Assembly (NCBI RefSeq): GCF_003952665.1
Contig: NZ_CP017946.1
Span: 4,462,501 to 4,526,500 of the forward strand
From: Bosea sp. Tri-49
GTDB lineage: Bacteria > Pseudomonadota > Alphaproteobacteria > Rhizobiales > Beijerinckiaceae
DNA length: 64,000 bases
Direction of reading: 5' to 3'
Notes under the pieces: model-generated
The model's database searches: none
What the model was told of the DNA's origin: nothing
What the model saw: the letters and a program-made list of their open reading frames with translations, nothing else
Shown: positions 54,786 to 64,000 of the stretch, in pieces
Position numbering within the stretch: position 1 is the first letter of the stretch
Layout: each line of letters opens with the position of its first letter
Program-made: the position numbers and the translations under genes

Positions 54786-55070
54786 TCAGAGCTGGCCCGG
54801 CCATTGCCGCGAGGCGTGCAGGACAGCGAGGATTTCGACGCGTCCGTCGCGGACGCGATAGGGAAGGATGTAGCTGGTGCCGGCTACCACGAGTTCACGC
54901 GTCTCTTCTACCCGTCCGGCTCGGCCACTATGCGGATAATCGACCAACTGGGCGGCGGCTGAGCGGAGCCGGCGGACGAGGGCGAGCGCTGCCGTTGGAC
55001 TGAAGTCGGCGACATAGAGGGCGATAGCGCGAAGGTCAGCCTTTGCTCTTGCGGTCCAGACGAGCTTCAT
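54786..55070 (-). CDS. RelE/ParE-family toxin
   Basis: The 94-residue basic product has the ParE/RelE fold pattern: MKLVWTARAKADLRAIALYV at the start, VRRLRSAAAQLVDYPHSGRAG in the middle and PYRVRDGRVEILAVLHASRQWP at the end. ParE toxins poison DNA gyrase, RelE toxins cut mRNA at the ribosome; the sequence suggests ParE but does not prove the target. Its start overlaps the antitoxin stop by ATGA, the standard arrangement. It is located within the acpXL cluster, between fabG and adh, which is unusual. Confidence 0.92.
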   Translation of the reverse strand: MKLVWTARAKADLRAIALYVADFSPTAALALVRRLRSAAAQLVDYPHSGRAGRVEETRELVVAGTSYILPYRVRDGRVEILAVLHASRQWPGQL

Positions 55071-55318
55071 CTGGTCGAATCGATGCGTGCCTGCAGCTCC
55101 GCCTCGATCGCATCGAGCTCTTCCTCCGTGGCGAATTCACCACGATCGGCCTGAGCGATGCCCTCCTTGATGCGGGCAATCTGCCAGGCATTGAGTTCGA
55201 TGTAATTCTCGATCGCCTTGGCGGCGAGCCAGTTGCGCGAGCGATCGGTATCTGCCGCCAACGCGTCGAGTTTGGCGAGAGTCTCGTCGTCGAGGCGGAT
55301 CGTGAAAGCGGCCGTCAT
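55067..55318 (-). CDS. Ribbon-helix-helix (CopG-like) antitoxin
   Basis: The 83-residue product has an N-terminal ribbon-helix-helix DNA-binding motif (AFTIRLDDETLAKLDALAADTDRSRNW in two pieces, residues 4-30) and a charged C-terminal tail expected to bind the toxin (EFATEEELDAIEAELQARID). GGAGTG lies about eight bases before the ATG. It overlaps parE by ATGA and is the upstream gene, as is usual. It probably represses its own promoter, which would be in the 98 bases before the fabG stop, where a parS-like sequence is also found. Confidence 0.92.
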   Translation of the reverse strand: MTAAFTIRLDDETLAKLDALAADTDRSRNWLAAKAIENYIELNAWQIARIKEGIAQADRGEFATEEELDAIEAELQARIDSTR

Positions 55319-55388
55319 GATGGTTCACTCCGGTTCAGAATGAACATAAGCGGTTCGCAGAGCTTCGCCAAGCGCCGATCGTTTACCA

Positions 55389-55404
55389 TATTTCACGTGA
55401 AGCG
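55389..55404. promoter_or_regulatory. Degenerate parS-like site
   Basis: TATTTCACGTGAAGCG matches 13 of 16 bases of the canonical parS and keeps the TTTCACGTGAA core. It is intergenic, between fabG and the antitoxin gene, 54 kb from the perfect parS. It may be a weak ParB site or an operator for the antitoxin; both are inference. Confidence 0.4.
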
Positions 55405-55416
55405 CTGGCGCCGACC

Positions 55417-56163
55417 TTAGCGATGCACGCCCATCTGCGCGGTCACCCCGCCATCGATCGGCAGGACCGTGCCGGTGATATAGGCCGCCGGGGGGCTCAT
55501 CAGGAAGGCCGCAAGACCGGCGACTTCCTCTGGCTTGGCGAAGCGTCCAGCCGGAATCTGGCCTTCCATCTTGTCGCGATAAGCGGCGTAGGGCGCCATC
55601 ATGTCGGTGTCGACGAAGCCCGGCGCGATCACGTTGACGGTGACGCCACGCTTGCCGGTCTCGACCGCAAGCGTCTTGGCATAGGAAATCAGCGCGCCCT
55701 TGGAGGCGGCGTAGGCGGCGTTACCGGGGTTGCCACGCAGCGCTGCGACCGAACCGATCGCGACGATACGGCCGGCCCTGGCGCGGATCATGCCGCGCAT
55801 CAGGCTCTTGGCGAGTCGGGTGAAGGCCCAGAAATTGACCTGCATCGCCGCCTCGGCTTTGTCCTGCACCAGCATGGCCGCCAGCGAATCGTAGGGCTGC
55901 CCGGCATTGTGGACGAAGCCGAAATAGGCTTCGCCCTCGCATTGCTCGCAGAAGGTGTCGAGCGCCGCCTTATCGGAGAGGTCGAGCGGCAAGGCGCGCA
56001 CCGTGCAGCCGGGGGCAGCCTTGGCGATCTCGGCGGCAAGGGCCTTTGCCTGCTCGCCCGAGGAGCGATAGGTGAAATCGACATCGTGGCCATCAGCCAC
56101 GAGCGCGCGCACGATCGCAGCGCCGACGCCCTTGGCGCCGCCGGTGACGAGAACTCTGGTCAT
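55417..56163 (-). CDS. FabG-like 3-oxoacyl-ACP reductase of the acpXL cluster
   Basis: The 248-residue SDR has VTGGAKGVGAAIVRAL near residue 6, HNAGQPYDSL, the catalytic serine in AIGSVAALRGN, YAASKGAL and a final LPIDGGVTAQMG. It is coupled to the ketosynthase gene by ATGA, so it belongs to the long-chain acyl pathway, presumably reducing the 3-oxoacyl-AcpXL intermediate. The published Rhizobium cluster has six genes without such a reductase, so its presence would make this version more self-contained. It is followed by the toxin-antitoxin pair. Confidence 0.9.
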   Translation of the reverse strand: MTRVLVTGGAKGVGAAIVRALVADGHDVDFTYRSSGEQAKALAAEIAKAAPGCTVRALPLDLSDKAALDTFCEQCEGEAYFGFVHNAGQPYDSLAAMLVQDKAEAAMQVNFWAFTRLAKSLMRGMIRARAGRIVAIGSVAALRGNPGNAAYAASKGALISYAKTLAVETGKRGVTVNVIAPGFVDTDMMAPYAAYRDKMEGQIPAGRFAKPEEVAGLAAFLMSPPAAYITGTVLPIDGGVTAQMGVHR

Positions 56164-57443
56164 GCTGCGTTCGGTCCGGCCGTCAGGACGAGGCAGGTGT
56201 TCTGGCCGCCGAAGCCGAAGGAGTTCGACAGCACGGTGCGCACCCTGGCGTCGCGAGCCTGGTTGGGGACGACGTCGATTGCAATCGCCGGGTCGGGCAG
56301 ATTGTAGTTGATCGTCGGCGGGATGCGGCCATTGGCGATCGTCAGCAGCGAGATTACGGCCTCGACCGCGCCAGCGGCGGTCAATGTGTGGCCCAGCATC
56401 GATTTGTTCGACGAGATCGGGAGCTTTGCCATGCGCTCGCCGAAGACGGCCGAGCAGCTCATCGCCTCCATCTTGTCGTTCTCGGGCGTCGAAGTGCCGT
56501 GGGCATTGATGTAGTCGACGTCATCGGGAGTGAGACCGGCATCGGCGAGGGCATCCTGCATGGCGAGGATCGCCGGCTTGCCGTCCGGGCTCGAGCGGGT
56601 GCGGTGGAAGCCGTCGCCACGCTCGCCGCAGCCGGCGACGATGCCGAGAATGGTCGCGCCACGCGCCAGTGCGTGGTCGTAATCCTCCAGCACCAGCGCG
56701 CCGGCGCCCTCGCCCATGACGAAGCCGTCGCGGTTCTTGGAGAATGGCTTGGCAGAGCCTTCCGGTGGATCGTTCTGGGTCGACAGGGCCGAGAGCAGCG
56801 AGAAGCGGATCAGCGCCTCGGCATGGACCGATCCGTCGGTGCCTATGCACAAGGCAGCTTCAGTCTCGCCCCTTCTGATCGCCTCGACGCCCATCTGGAT
56901 CGCGGTCGCGCCCGACGAGCAGGCGGTCGACAGCGAGATCGGCGAGCCCTTGGTGCCGAACTTCTCGGCGATGTGTTCGGCGACGCCGCCGAACAGAAAG
57001 AGCTCATGCATCGCCTGGTGCTTGTGGCCGGCGGCGACGCGCAGCAGCGCATCATAATCGGTATTGCCCTCGATGGCCTGCGCCAGTTCCTGCTTCTGCG
57101 GCCATTCCATCTCGACCGGCGGCACGGCCATGAAGAGCTCGCCGGGGAAATCTCCGGCCTCGCCGAGGCCGCTCTGCGCCACCGCTTCGTCTGCGGCGAG
57201 CGTGGCGAGCTTTTCGGAGAGTTCAGGCGCTGCAAACGACCCGTCGAACAGGAAGTCGACGGTCGCTGCGATGGTGGTGCGCAAGCCCTCGGTCGGGAAA
57301 CGCTCGATGCGGTGGATGCCGGAACGTCCGGCAGTCAGAGCTTCCCAGTTAGCATCCTTGCCCTGGCCGAGCGAGGTGACGATACCGAGCCCGGTGACGG
57401 CGACGATCGGCCGGTCCTGGCTGTCGCGATGGCTTGCACCCAT
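56160..57443 (-). CDS. fabF1XL: Beta-ketoacyl-ACP synthase (FabF1XL type)
   Basis: The ATG at 57443 has GAGGAGAGG four bases upstream and gives 427 residues. The catalytic triad is complete: Cys175 in STACSSGATA, a histidine in NAHGTSTPEND and a histidine in KSMLGHTLTAAG. It elongates the acyl chain on AcpXL. It lies between fabF2 and fabG in the cluster and overlaps the fabG start by ATGA. With the inactive-looking FabF2 it may form a mixed ketosynthase pair. An upstream TTG would add five residues and bury the ribosome site. Confidence 0.93.
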   Translation of the reverse strand: MGASHRDSQDRPIVAVTGLGIVTSLGQGKDANWEALTAGRSGIHRIERFPTEGLRTTIAATVDFLFDGSFAAPELSEKLATLAADEAVAQSGLGEAGDFPGELFMAVPPVEMEWPQKQELAQAIEGNTDYDALLRVAAGHKHQAMHELFLFGGVAEHIAEKFGTKGSPISLSTACSSGATAIQMGVEAIRRGETEAALCIGTDGSVHAEALIRFSLLSALSTQNDPPEGSAKPFSKNRDGFVMGEGAGALVLEDYDHALARGATILGIVAGCGERGDGFHRTRSSPDGKPAILAMQDALADAGLTPDDVDYINAHGTSTPENDKMEAMSCSAVFGERMAKLPISSNKSMLGHTLTAAGAVEAVISLLTIANGRIPPTINYNLPDPAIAIDVVPNQARDARVRTVLSNSFGFGGQNTCLVLTAGPNAA

Positions 57444-57454
57444 GACGCCTCTCC

Positions 57455-58585
57455 TCAAGCCTTGACCAACCGGGCGGCGCCTTCGCCACGCCAGTGCGCT
57501 GCGCCGGTAACGATCGCCTCATTTGCGGCGCCGGTCGAAAGAGCGGCCGCGGCGAGCGCGACCGAGACCGGGAAGGCGGCTTCAATGGAATGGCCGACAA
57601 GGTCGCCGGTGGCGACACGGCGCGCCTGGGGGGCGGCCTTGGCGATCGCGGCCGCCTCTTCGTCGGTAATCGCGGCGCAGCCGGTCGCGGCCGAGATCGC
57701 GAGCGCGTCGGGTGCAAGCGGGCCGAAGCCGGCAAGCAACTCGTCGAGCGCCTTGGCGACCGAGCCGGGCTGGCGGCGGCTGCGATGGGCGCTGGCATGG
57801 CTCAGTCGGGCATGGACCTTGGCGCCACGCGCAGCAGCGCGCTCGGCCGATTCGAGCACAAGGAAGGCACCGGCGCTGCCGGTGATCATGCCGGGTACAT
57901 CGGTTCGTCCGAAAACGGGCGCGAAGTCCGCTGCGCGCAGGAAGCCGCCGAGCTCGAACAGCAGCAGCATGTCCCGGCGCTCGGCATTGTAAGCACCGCC
58001 GACGAGAATGAGATCGGCCTGGCCGGCTGCGATGCGGGCCTGGGCCGTGCGGATGGCGTCGACGCCGGCCTGCTCCTCGCCCATCAGCGTGCGCGAGGCT
58101 CCGGTGATGCCGTGCACGATCCCGATATTGCCGGCGAGCAGGTTGGAGAGTTGGGCCAAGAACAGCGTCGGCCTGAGATCGCTCATCAGCCGTTCGTTGA
58201 GGAAAGCGCCGGGCTGGTTCGCATTGCGCAGACCGGCCAGCACGGCGGCGTCGACGGCATGGTCGCGCTCGCCGCCGCCGGCGGCGACGATGACCTGAAG
58301 CTCGCTCTTGGCTTCGGCGTCGTCCTTCAGGGCGGCGTCATCGAGCGCGAGACCAGCGGCATAGACACCGAGGCGCTGCCAGGGCTCCATCTGGCGCTGG
58401 TCGGACTTCTTCGGGATCTGCCGATCGAGCTCGAGCGGCTTCAACGGGTGCAGCGGATAGGGCGCGAAGCTCTTGATATCGACGACCGGCGCTGCGCTCG
58501 TCGCAAGCGCCTGCGCATGGGCCTCGATGCCCTCGCCAAGACTGGAGGCGAGGCCGATGCCGGTGATGACGACGTCGCGGTGCAT
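57455..58585 (-). CDS. fabF2XL: Ketosynthase-like protein without catalytic cysteine (FabF2XL type)
   Basis: The 376-residue product has the thiolase fold of FabF (VVITGIGLASSLGEG at the start, GMITGSAGAFLVLE in the second half, GDLVGHSIEAAFP near the end), but the nucleophile elbow reads HGITGASRTLMGEE near residue 160 with no cysteine, and the HGT motif is absent. It resembles chain-length factors of polyketide synthases, so it may shape the chain length made by the FabF1 partner. It starts one base after the fabZ stop and ends 11 bases before the fabF1 start. Confidence 0.88.
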   Translation of the reverse strand: MHRDVVITGIGLASSLGEGIEAHAQALATSAAPVVDIKSFAPYPLHPLKPLELDRQIPKKSDQRQMEPWQRLGVYAAGLALDDAALKDDAEAKSELQVIVAAGGGERDHAVDAAVLAGLRNANQPGAFLNERLMSDLRPTLFLAQLSNLLAGNIGIVHGITGASRTLMGEEQAGVDAIRTAQARIAAGQADLILVGGAYNAERRDMLLLFELGGFLRAADFAPVFGRTDVPGMITGSAGAFLVLESAERAAARGAKVHARLSHASAHRSRRQPGSVAKALDELLAGFGPLAPDALAISAATGCAAITDEEAAAIAKAAPQARRVATGDLVGHSIEAAFPVSVALAAAALSTGAANEAIVTGAAHWRGEGAARLVKA

Positions 58586-58586
58586 G

Positions 58587-59048
58587 TCAGGCTGCCTCCG
58601 GCGAGAGGCCGATGGCAGCGATGCGAGCCTGCATCAGGGTGCGCATATCGGCGGGGAACGGCATCAGCCGGAAGCGAAGCTCGGCATCGCAGATCGGCTT
58701 GCCGGCGATCGCAATCTTTGCCTTGGTCGCAGCGTAGCCGGAGCCCTCATGGACGAGCTCGGCGCTGACGTCGAGCACAGCGTTTGGCTCGACGAAGGTA
58801 CGGAAGCGCGCCTTGTCGACCATCATCAAGAACGGCATCTGCGTCAGGCGGTTCAGCCCGAGCAGCAGATAGCCGGAGGCCTGGGCCATGGTTTCGGTGA
58901 GCAACACGCCGGGAACGAGCGGGTGTCCGGGGAAGTGGCCCTCGAAGACCGGACTTTCGGCCGGAACGGTCGAGCGGGTCACAATCCGCTTGGCGGCCGG
59001 ATCGAAGCTCTCGACCTTGTCGATCATGTCGAAATATTCGAGGCGCAT
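58587..59048 (-). CDS. fabZXL: 3-hydroxyacyl-ACP dehydratase of the acpXL cluster (FabZXL type)
   Basis: The 153-residue hot-dog protein has the FabZ catalytic block EGHFPGHPLVPGVLLTE (residues 36-52) with His38 and Glu52. It should dehydrate 3-hydroxyacyl-AcpXL in each elongation round. It lies between acpXL and fabF2 on the minus strand, 90 bases after the acpXL stop. Its stop is one base before the fabF2 start. A general FabZ for housekeeping synthesis must exist elsewhere. Confidence 0.92.
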   Translation of the reverse strand: MRLEYFDMIDKVESFDPAAKRIVTRSTVPAESPVFEGHFPGHPLVPGVLLTETMAQASGYLLLGLNRLTQMPFLMMVDKARFRTFVEPNAVLDVSAELVHEGSGYAATKAKIAIAGKPICDAELRFRLMPFPADMRTLMQARIAAIGLSPEAA

Positions 59049-59138
59049 GCGGTTCCAACCCGTCTCGCCGCGATCGGGGTCATGCCCCGCTTGCGGCGTT
59101 TCAACGTCCAGCGCTGGCCCGGATGGGCCAGGGCTCGT

Positions 59139-59420
59139 TCAGGCGGCTTTGGCGGCGACGAGGTCGTCGATGCGCTTGCACAGGTTCTCGAGCACGAAAT
59201 ACTGCTCGGCCGGCGCCTTGCCCTCGTTGACCTCCTGGGTCCACTGCTCGAGCGGCAGCTTGATGCCGAAGGCCTTGTCGATGGCGAAGGCGATGTCGAG
59301 GAAGGCGAGGGAGTCGATGCCGAGATCTTCGATCGCGTGGCTTTGGGGCGTGATCTTCTCGCGAGGAATGTCGCAAGTCTCCGAAATGATGCCGGCGACC
59401 GTCTCGAACGTGGCGGACAT
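59139..59420 (-). CDS. acpXL: Acyl carrier protein AcpXL
   Basis: The 93-residue carrier has the phosphopantetheine serine Ser37 in [18 protein letters not shown]; the length and the extended C-terminus match Rhizobium AcpXL, which carries the C28 hydroxy acid of lipid A, rather than the 78-residue housekeeping AcpP. The ATG at 59420 has GGAG seven bases upstream. It heads the cluster, and the promoter should lie within 59421-59560. The terminator of acnA lies just upstream. Confidence 0.95.
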   Translation of the reverse strand: MSATFETVAGIISETCDIPREKITPQSHAIEDLGIDSLAFLDIAFAIDKAFGIKLPLEQWTQEVNEGKAPAEQYFVLENLCKRIDDLVAAKAA

Positions 59421-59564
59421 GCAGGTGCTCCGTCGTGGATGATGATGGCGGATGGCGTCCGGGCGCGTTCGCCCCGCGCCTGCCCCAAGCCCCCCGCCGA
59501 GGATGGCTGTGACCGCCCCCTTACACCTGCGTGCAAGATTGGACAACAGTCGGGACCAAAGAGA

Positions 59565-59589
59565 GACGCCCGGCTTGCGGCCGGGCGTC
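59565..59589 (-). terminator. Intrinsic terminator of acnA
   Basis: A 10-bp stem (59565-59574 with 59580-59589) and five-base loop lie 24 bases after the acnA stop. On the minus strand a CTCTCTTTGG tract follows, a modest T run. It separates acnA from the acpXL cluster on the same strand. Confidence 0.7.
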
Positions 59590-59612
59590 CCGATAGTATC
59601 GGCGTCGAGCCT

Positions 59613-62312
<2,700 letters not shown>

Positions 62313-62544
62313 GCGGGCTATCCTGATCAAGGGGTTGCGGTCGCGAGCCGGACCGTCCTTGCGGATGAATCCGGTCGAAGGCCTATTGCGCATGTCGCGC
62401 TCGCCGCCCCGGGAGTGCCCGAGCCCCGCGCCGGATCGGCGTGCGGCGTAGCCACGGGTTCTATAGATCAATTCCAAGAAGCCCGCTACAGGCTCGATAT
62501 GCGTTGGGCGAAACGGTAATGACCTCCGGGATGACAGGTTCGCC

Positions 62545-63165
62545 GTGACGCAAATCCGATACCAGACATTCGCCTTGACGGCCGAAGGGCTCGTCTGCCG
62601 GCGCGGCGGCCGCGCGATCTTCGATGGCGTGGGCTTTCGTCTGGCCAGTGGCGAGGCGATCGCGCTCACCGGCCGCAACGGCGCCGGCAAGTCGAGCCTG
62701 ATCGCTATTTTATGCGGCCGCCTGCGTCCCGAGGCCGGGGCCATCAGGCTCGATGGTCTCGACGACATGCCGCTGGCGGAAGCAGCCCATCTGGTCGGCC
62801 ACCGCGACGGGCTGAAGACTGCGCTGACGGCAACCGAGAACCTGCAGTTCGCGCAGGATCTGCTTGGCGCGCCAGGCGTGAGCCCGGCCGAAGCGCTCGC
62901 CAGGGTCGGCCTGCCGCATGTCGGAGCCCTGCCGGTGGGCTATCTTTCCGCCGGCCAGCGCCGGCGTGTGGCGCTGGCGCGGCTGCTGGTTTCGTCGCGG
63001 CCGATCTGGCTGCTCGACGAGCCTTTTGCCGCGCTCGACGCAGGCTCGCAGGCGATGCTGTCCGGGCTGATGCGAGCGCATCTCACAGCAGGCGGGGCGA
63101 TCCTCGCCGCGACCCACGGGCCGCTCGGCCTCGATGGGGTGCGCGAACTCAGGATCGGACCGTGA
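62545..63165 (+). CDS. ccmA: Haem exporter ATPase CcmA
   Basis: CcmA powers the CcmAB(C) system of cytochrome c maturation and frees holo-CcmE. The 206-residue product has Walker [11 protein letters not shown] near residue 43, the signature [14 protein letters not shown] and Walker [12 protein letters not shown]. The start is GTG at 62545; no better start was seen. Its stop overlaps the ccmB start (GTGA), so the pair is coupled. It is divergent from acnA across about 230 bases. Confidence 0.95.
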   Translation: MTQIRYQTFALTAEGLVCRRGGRAIFDGVGFRLASGEAIALTGRNGAGKSSLIAILCGRLRPEAGAIRLDGLDDMPLAEAAHLVGHRDGLKTALTATENLQFAQDLLGAPGVSPAEALARVGLPHVGALPVGYLSAGQRRRVALARLLVSSRPIWLLDEPFAALDAGSQAMLSGLMRAHLTAGGAILAATHGPLGLDGVRELRIGP

Positions 63166-63827
63166 GCCGCGCCTTCCTCGCCATTCTGAAGCGTGATCTC
63201 GCGCTGGCGGTCCGGGCCGGTGGCGGCGGCGAGCTCGCGCTCGTCTTCTTCCTGACCGTCGTCGTCCTGATCCCGTTCGCGCTCGGGCCCGATCTCAACC
63301 TGTTGTCGCGGATCGGCCCGGCGATCCTCTGGCTGGGGGCGTTGCTGGCGACACTGATCGGGCTCGACCGGCTGTTCCAGGCCGACGAGGAGGACGGCTC
63401 GCTCGATCTCATCCGTGGCGCGGGGCTGCCGCTGGAGTTCGCGGTGTTAGCCAAGGCGCTGGCGCACTGGCTGACAACCGGCTTGCCGTTGACCCTGGCC
63501 GCGCCCCTGCTCGGGCTGCTCGTCGCCCTGCCTGCGGAGGGTGTGCTGCCGCTGGCGGCGAGCTTGGCGCTCGGCACACCCGCGCTGAGTTTCATCGGCG
63601 CGGCGGCGGCTGCGTTGACCGCGAGCCTGCGTCGTGGCGGATTGATCCTGCCGATCCTGGTCGCGCCGCTCTGCGTGCCGGTGCTGATCTTCGGTGTCTC
63701 GGCCTCAGACGCCGCACGCGGGCCGATGTCGCTGCAGAGCCCGCTGCTGATCCTTGCTGCATTGTCGCTTATGGCAGCGGCGGTGGGCTGCGTCGCGGCG
63801 GCTGCCGCGCTGCGCCAGCCAGACTGA
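63162..63827 (+). CDS. ccmB: Haem exporter permease CcmB
   Basis: The 221-residue product has six membrane segments and the CcmB pattern: FLAILKRDLALAVRAGG at the start, FFLTVVVLIPFALGPD, a RLFQADEEDGSLDLI loop between helices two and three, and APLCVPVLIFG near residue 170. It works with CcmA in cytochrome c maturation. The GTG start overlaps the ccmA stop by four bases. The ccmC gene, which usually follows, is not seen; instead a minus-strand gene converges five bases later. Confidence 0.95.
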   Translation: MSRAFLAILKRDLALAVRAGGGGELALVFFLTVVVLIPFALGPDLNLLSRIGPAILWLGALLATLIGLDRLFQADEEDGSLDLIRGAGLPLEFAVLAKALAHWLTTGLPLTLAAPLLGLLVALPAEGVLPLAASLALGTPALSFIGAAAAALTASLRRGGLILPILVAPLCVPVLIFGVSASDAARGPMSLQSPLLILAALSLMAAAVGCVAAAAALRQPD

Positions 63828-63831
63828 CGCT

Positions 63832-63999
63832 TCAGGCCTTGTGCAGATCGCCCCGGTCGAGTTCCAGCGCGCAGCCGGACTGAGATGCGAGATGGGCGAC
63901 GACGGCAGCGATGTCCTCGAGCGCGACATTGTCGTCGAGGAAACGAAGCTGGACCTCTTCGGCCACGCCGAAGACATTGACGACGCGCAATTCACCGGC
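63832..63999 (-). CDS. C-terminal end of an unrecognised protein
   Basis: The minus strand is open from the window edge to a TGA at 63832-63834, giving 55 residues. The visible part reads like an alpha/beta domain end (LRVVNVFGVAEEVQLRFLD, then VVAHLASQSGCALELD). I do not recognise the family. It converges on ccmB with only four bases between, which supports its being real, since codon use fits the region. The start lies outside the window. Confidence 0.5.
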   Translation of the reverse strand, partial: AGELRVVNVFGVAEEVQLRFLDDNVALEDIAAVVAHLASQSGCALELDRGDLHKA

Positions 64000-64000
64000 C

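Noticed and set aside
52514..55003. An 829-codon open frame antisense to lpxXL, adh and the toxin
   Set aside because: It spans several real genes on the other strand and has no recognisable family; a GC-bias shadow.

Overview
The window is high-GC, densely coded alphaproteobacterial chromosome. Gene content and order point to the order Hyphomicrobiales (Rhizobiales), possibly Bosea or a relative; the genus is a guess from memory, not a search result. Three markers support the order: the mnmG-rsmG-parA-parB block that lies close to the replication origin in alphaproteobacteria, a 180-kDa-class NAD-glutamate dehydrogenase, and an acpXL cluster for very-long-chain fatty acyl lipid A. No rRNA, tRNA, CRISPR array, prophage or insertion sequence was seen.

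Layout. 1-3.3 kb: end of mnmG, rsmG carrying a perfect parS site inside its coding sequence, parA and parB. 3.3-7.5 kb: leuS-lptE-holA operon on the minus strand. 7.6-15.3 kb: PLP-homeostasis protein, VOC protein, L,D-transpeptidase, response regulator with a cyclic-nucleotide-domain partner, xthA, lolA-like gene and ftsK, which has a full CtrA-type box in front of it. 15.4-20.5 kb: glnK-amtB, a thioesterase, a ubiquinone-pathway hydroxylase and a Trm112-like protein. 20.5-25.4 kb: the giant glutamate dehydrogenase. 25.5-38.6 kb: AhpD-like protein, DUF2794, BI-1 protein, ybbB-ybbA-type exporter divergent from tesA, aldo/keto reductase, thpR, pterin dehydratase, a GNAT plus DUF6875-like pair, an RluA-type synthase, ftsY and yciB.

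38.6-45 kb is a more accessory stretch: two LysR regulators, two short-chain dehydrogenases (one with a Tat-like signal), a Tat-signal SnoaL-like protein and an F420-type reductase. 45-52.6 kb holds an IalB-like protein, rlmN, gamma-glutamyltransferase, lemA, two TPM-domain proteins and a DUF1223 protein; two inverted copies of a two-hairpin repeat flank ggt-lemA. 52.6-59.4 kb is the lipid A acyl cluster acpXL-fabZ-fabF2-fabF1-fabG-[RHH antitoxin-ParE toxin]-adh-lpxXL. 59.6-64 kb holds acnA, divergent ccmA-ccmB and the end of an unrecognised gene.

The most notable points are the in-gene parS and two weaker parS-like sites within 55 kb, the CtrA box before ftsK, the toxin-antitoxin pair inside the lipid A operon together with a ketosynthase that lacks its catalytic cysteine, and the inverted repeat pair whose end supplies the start codon of a TPM gene. 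I did not find a wholly new multi-gene system that I can defend.
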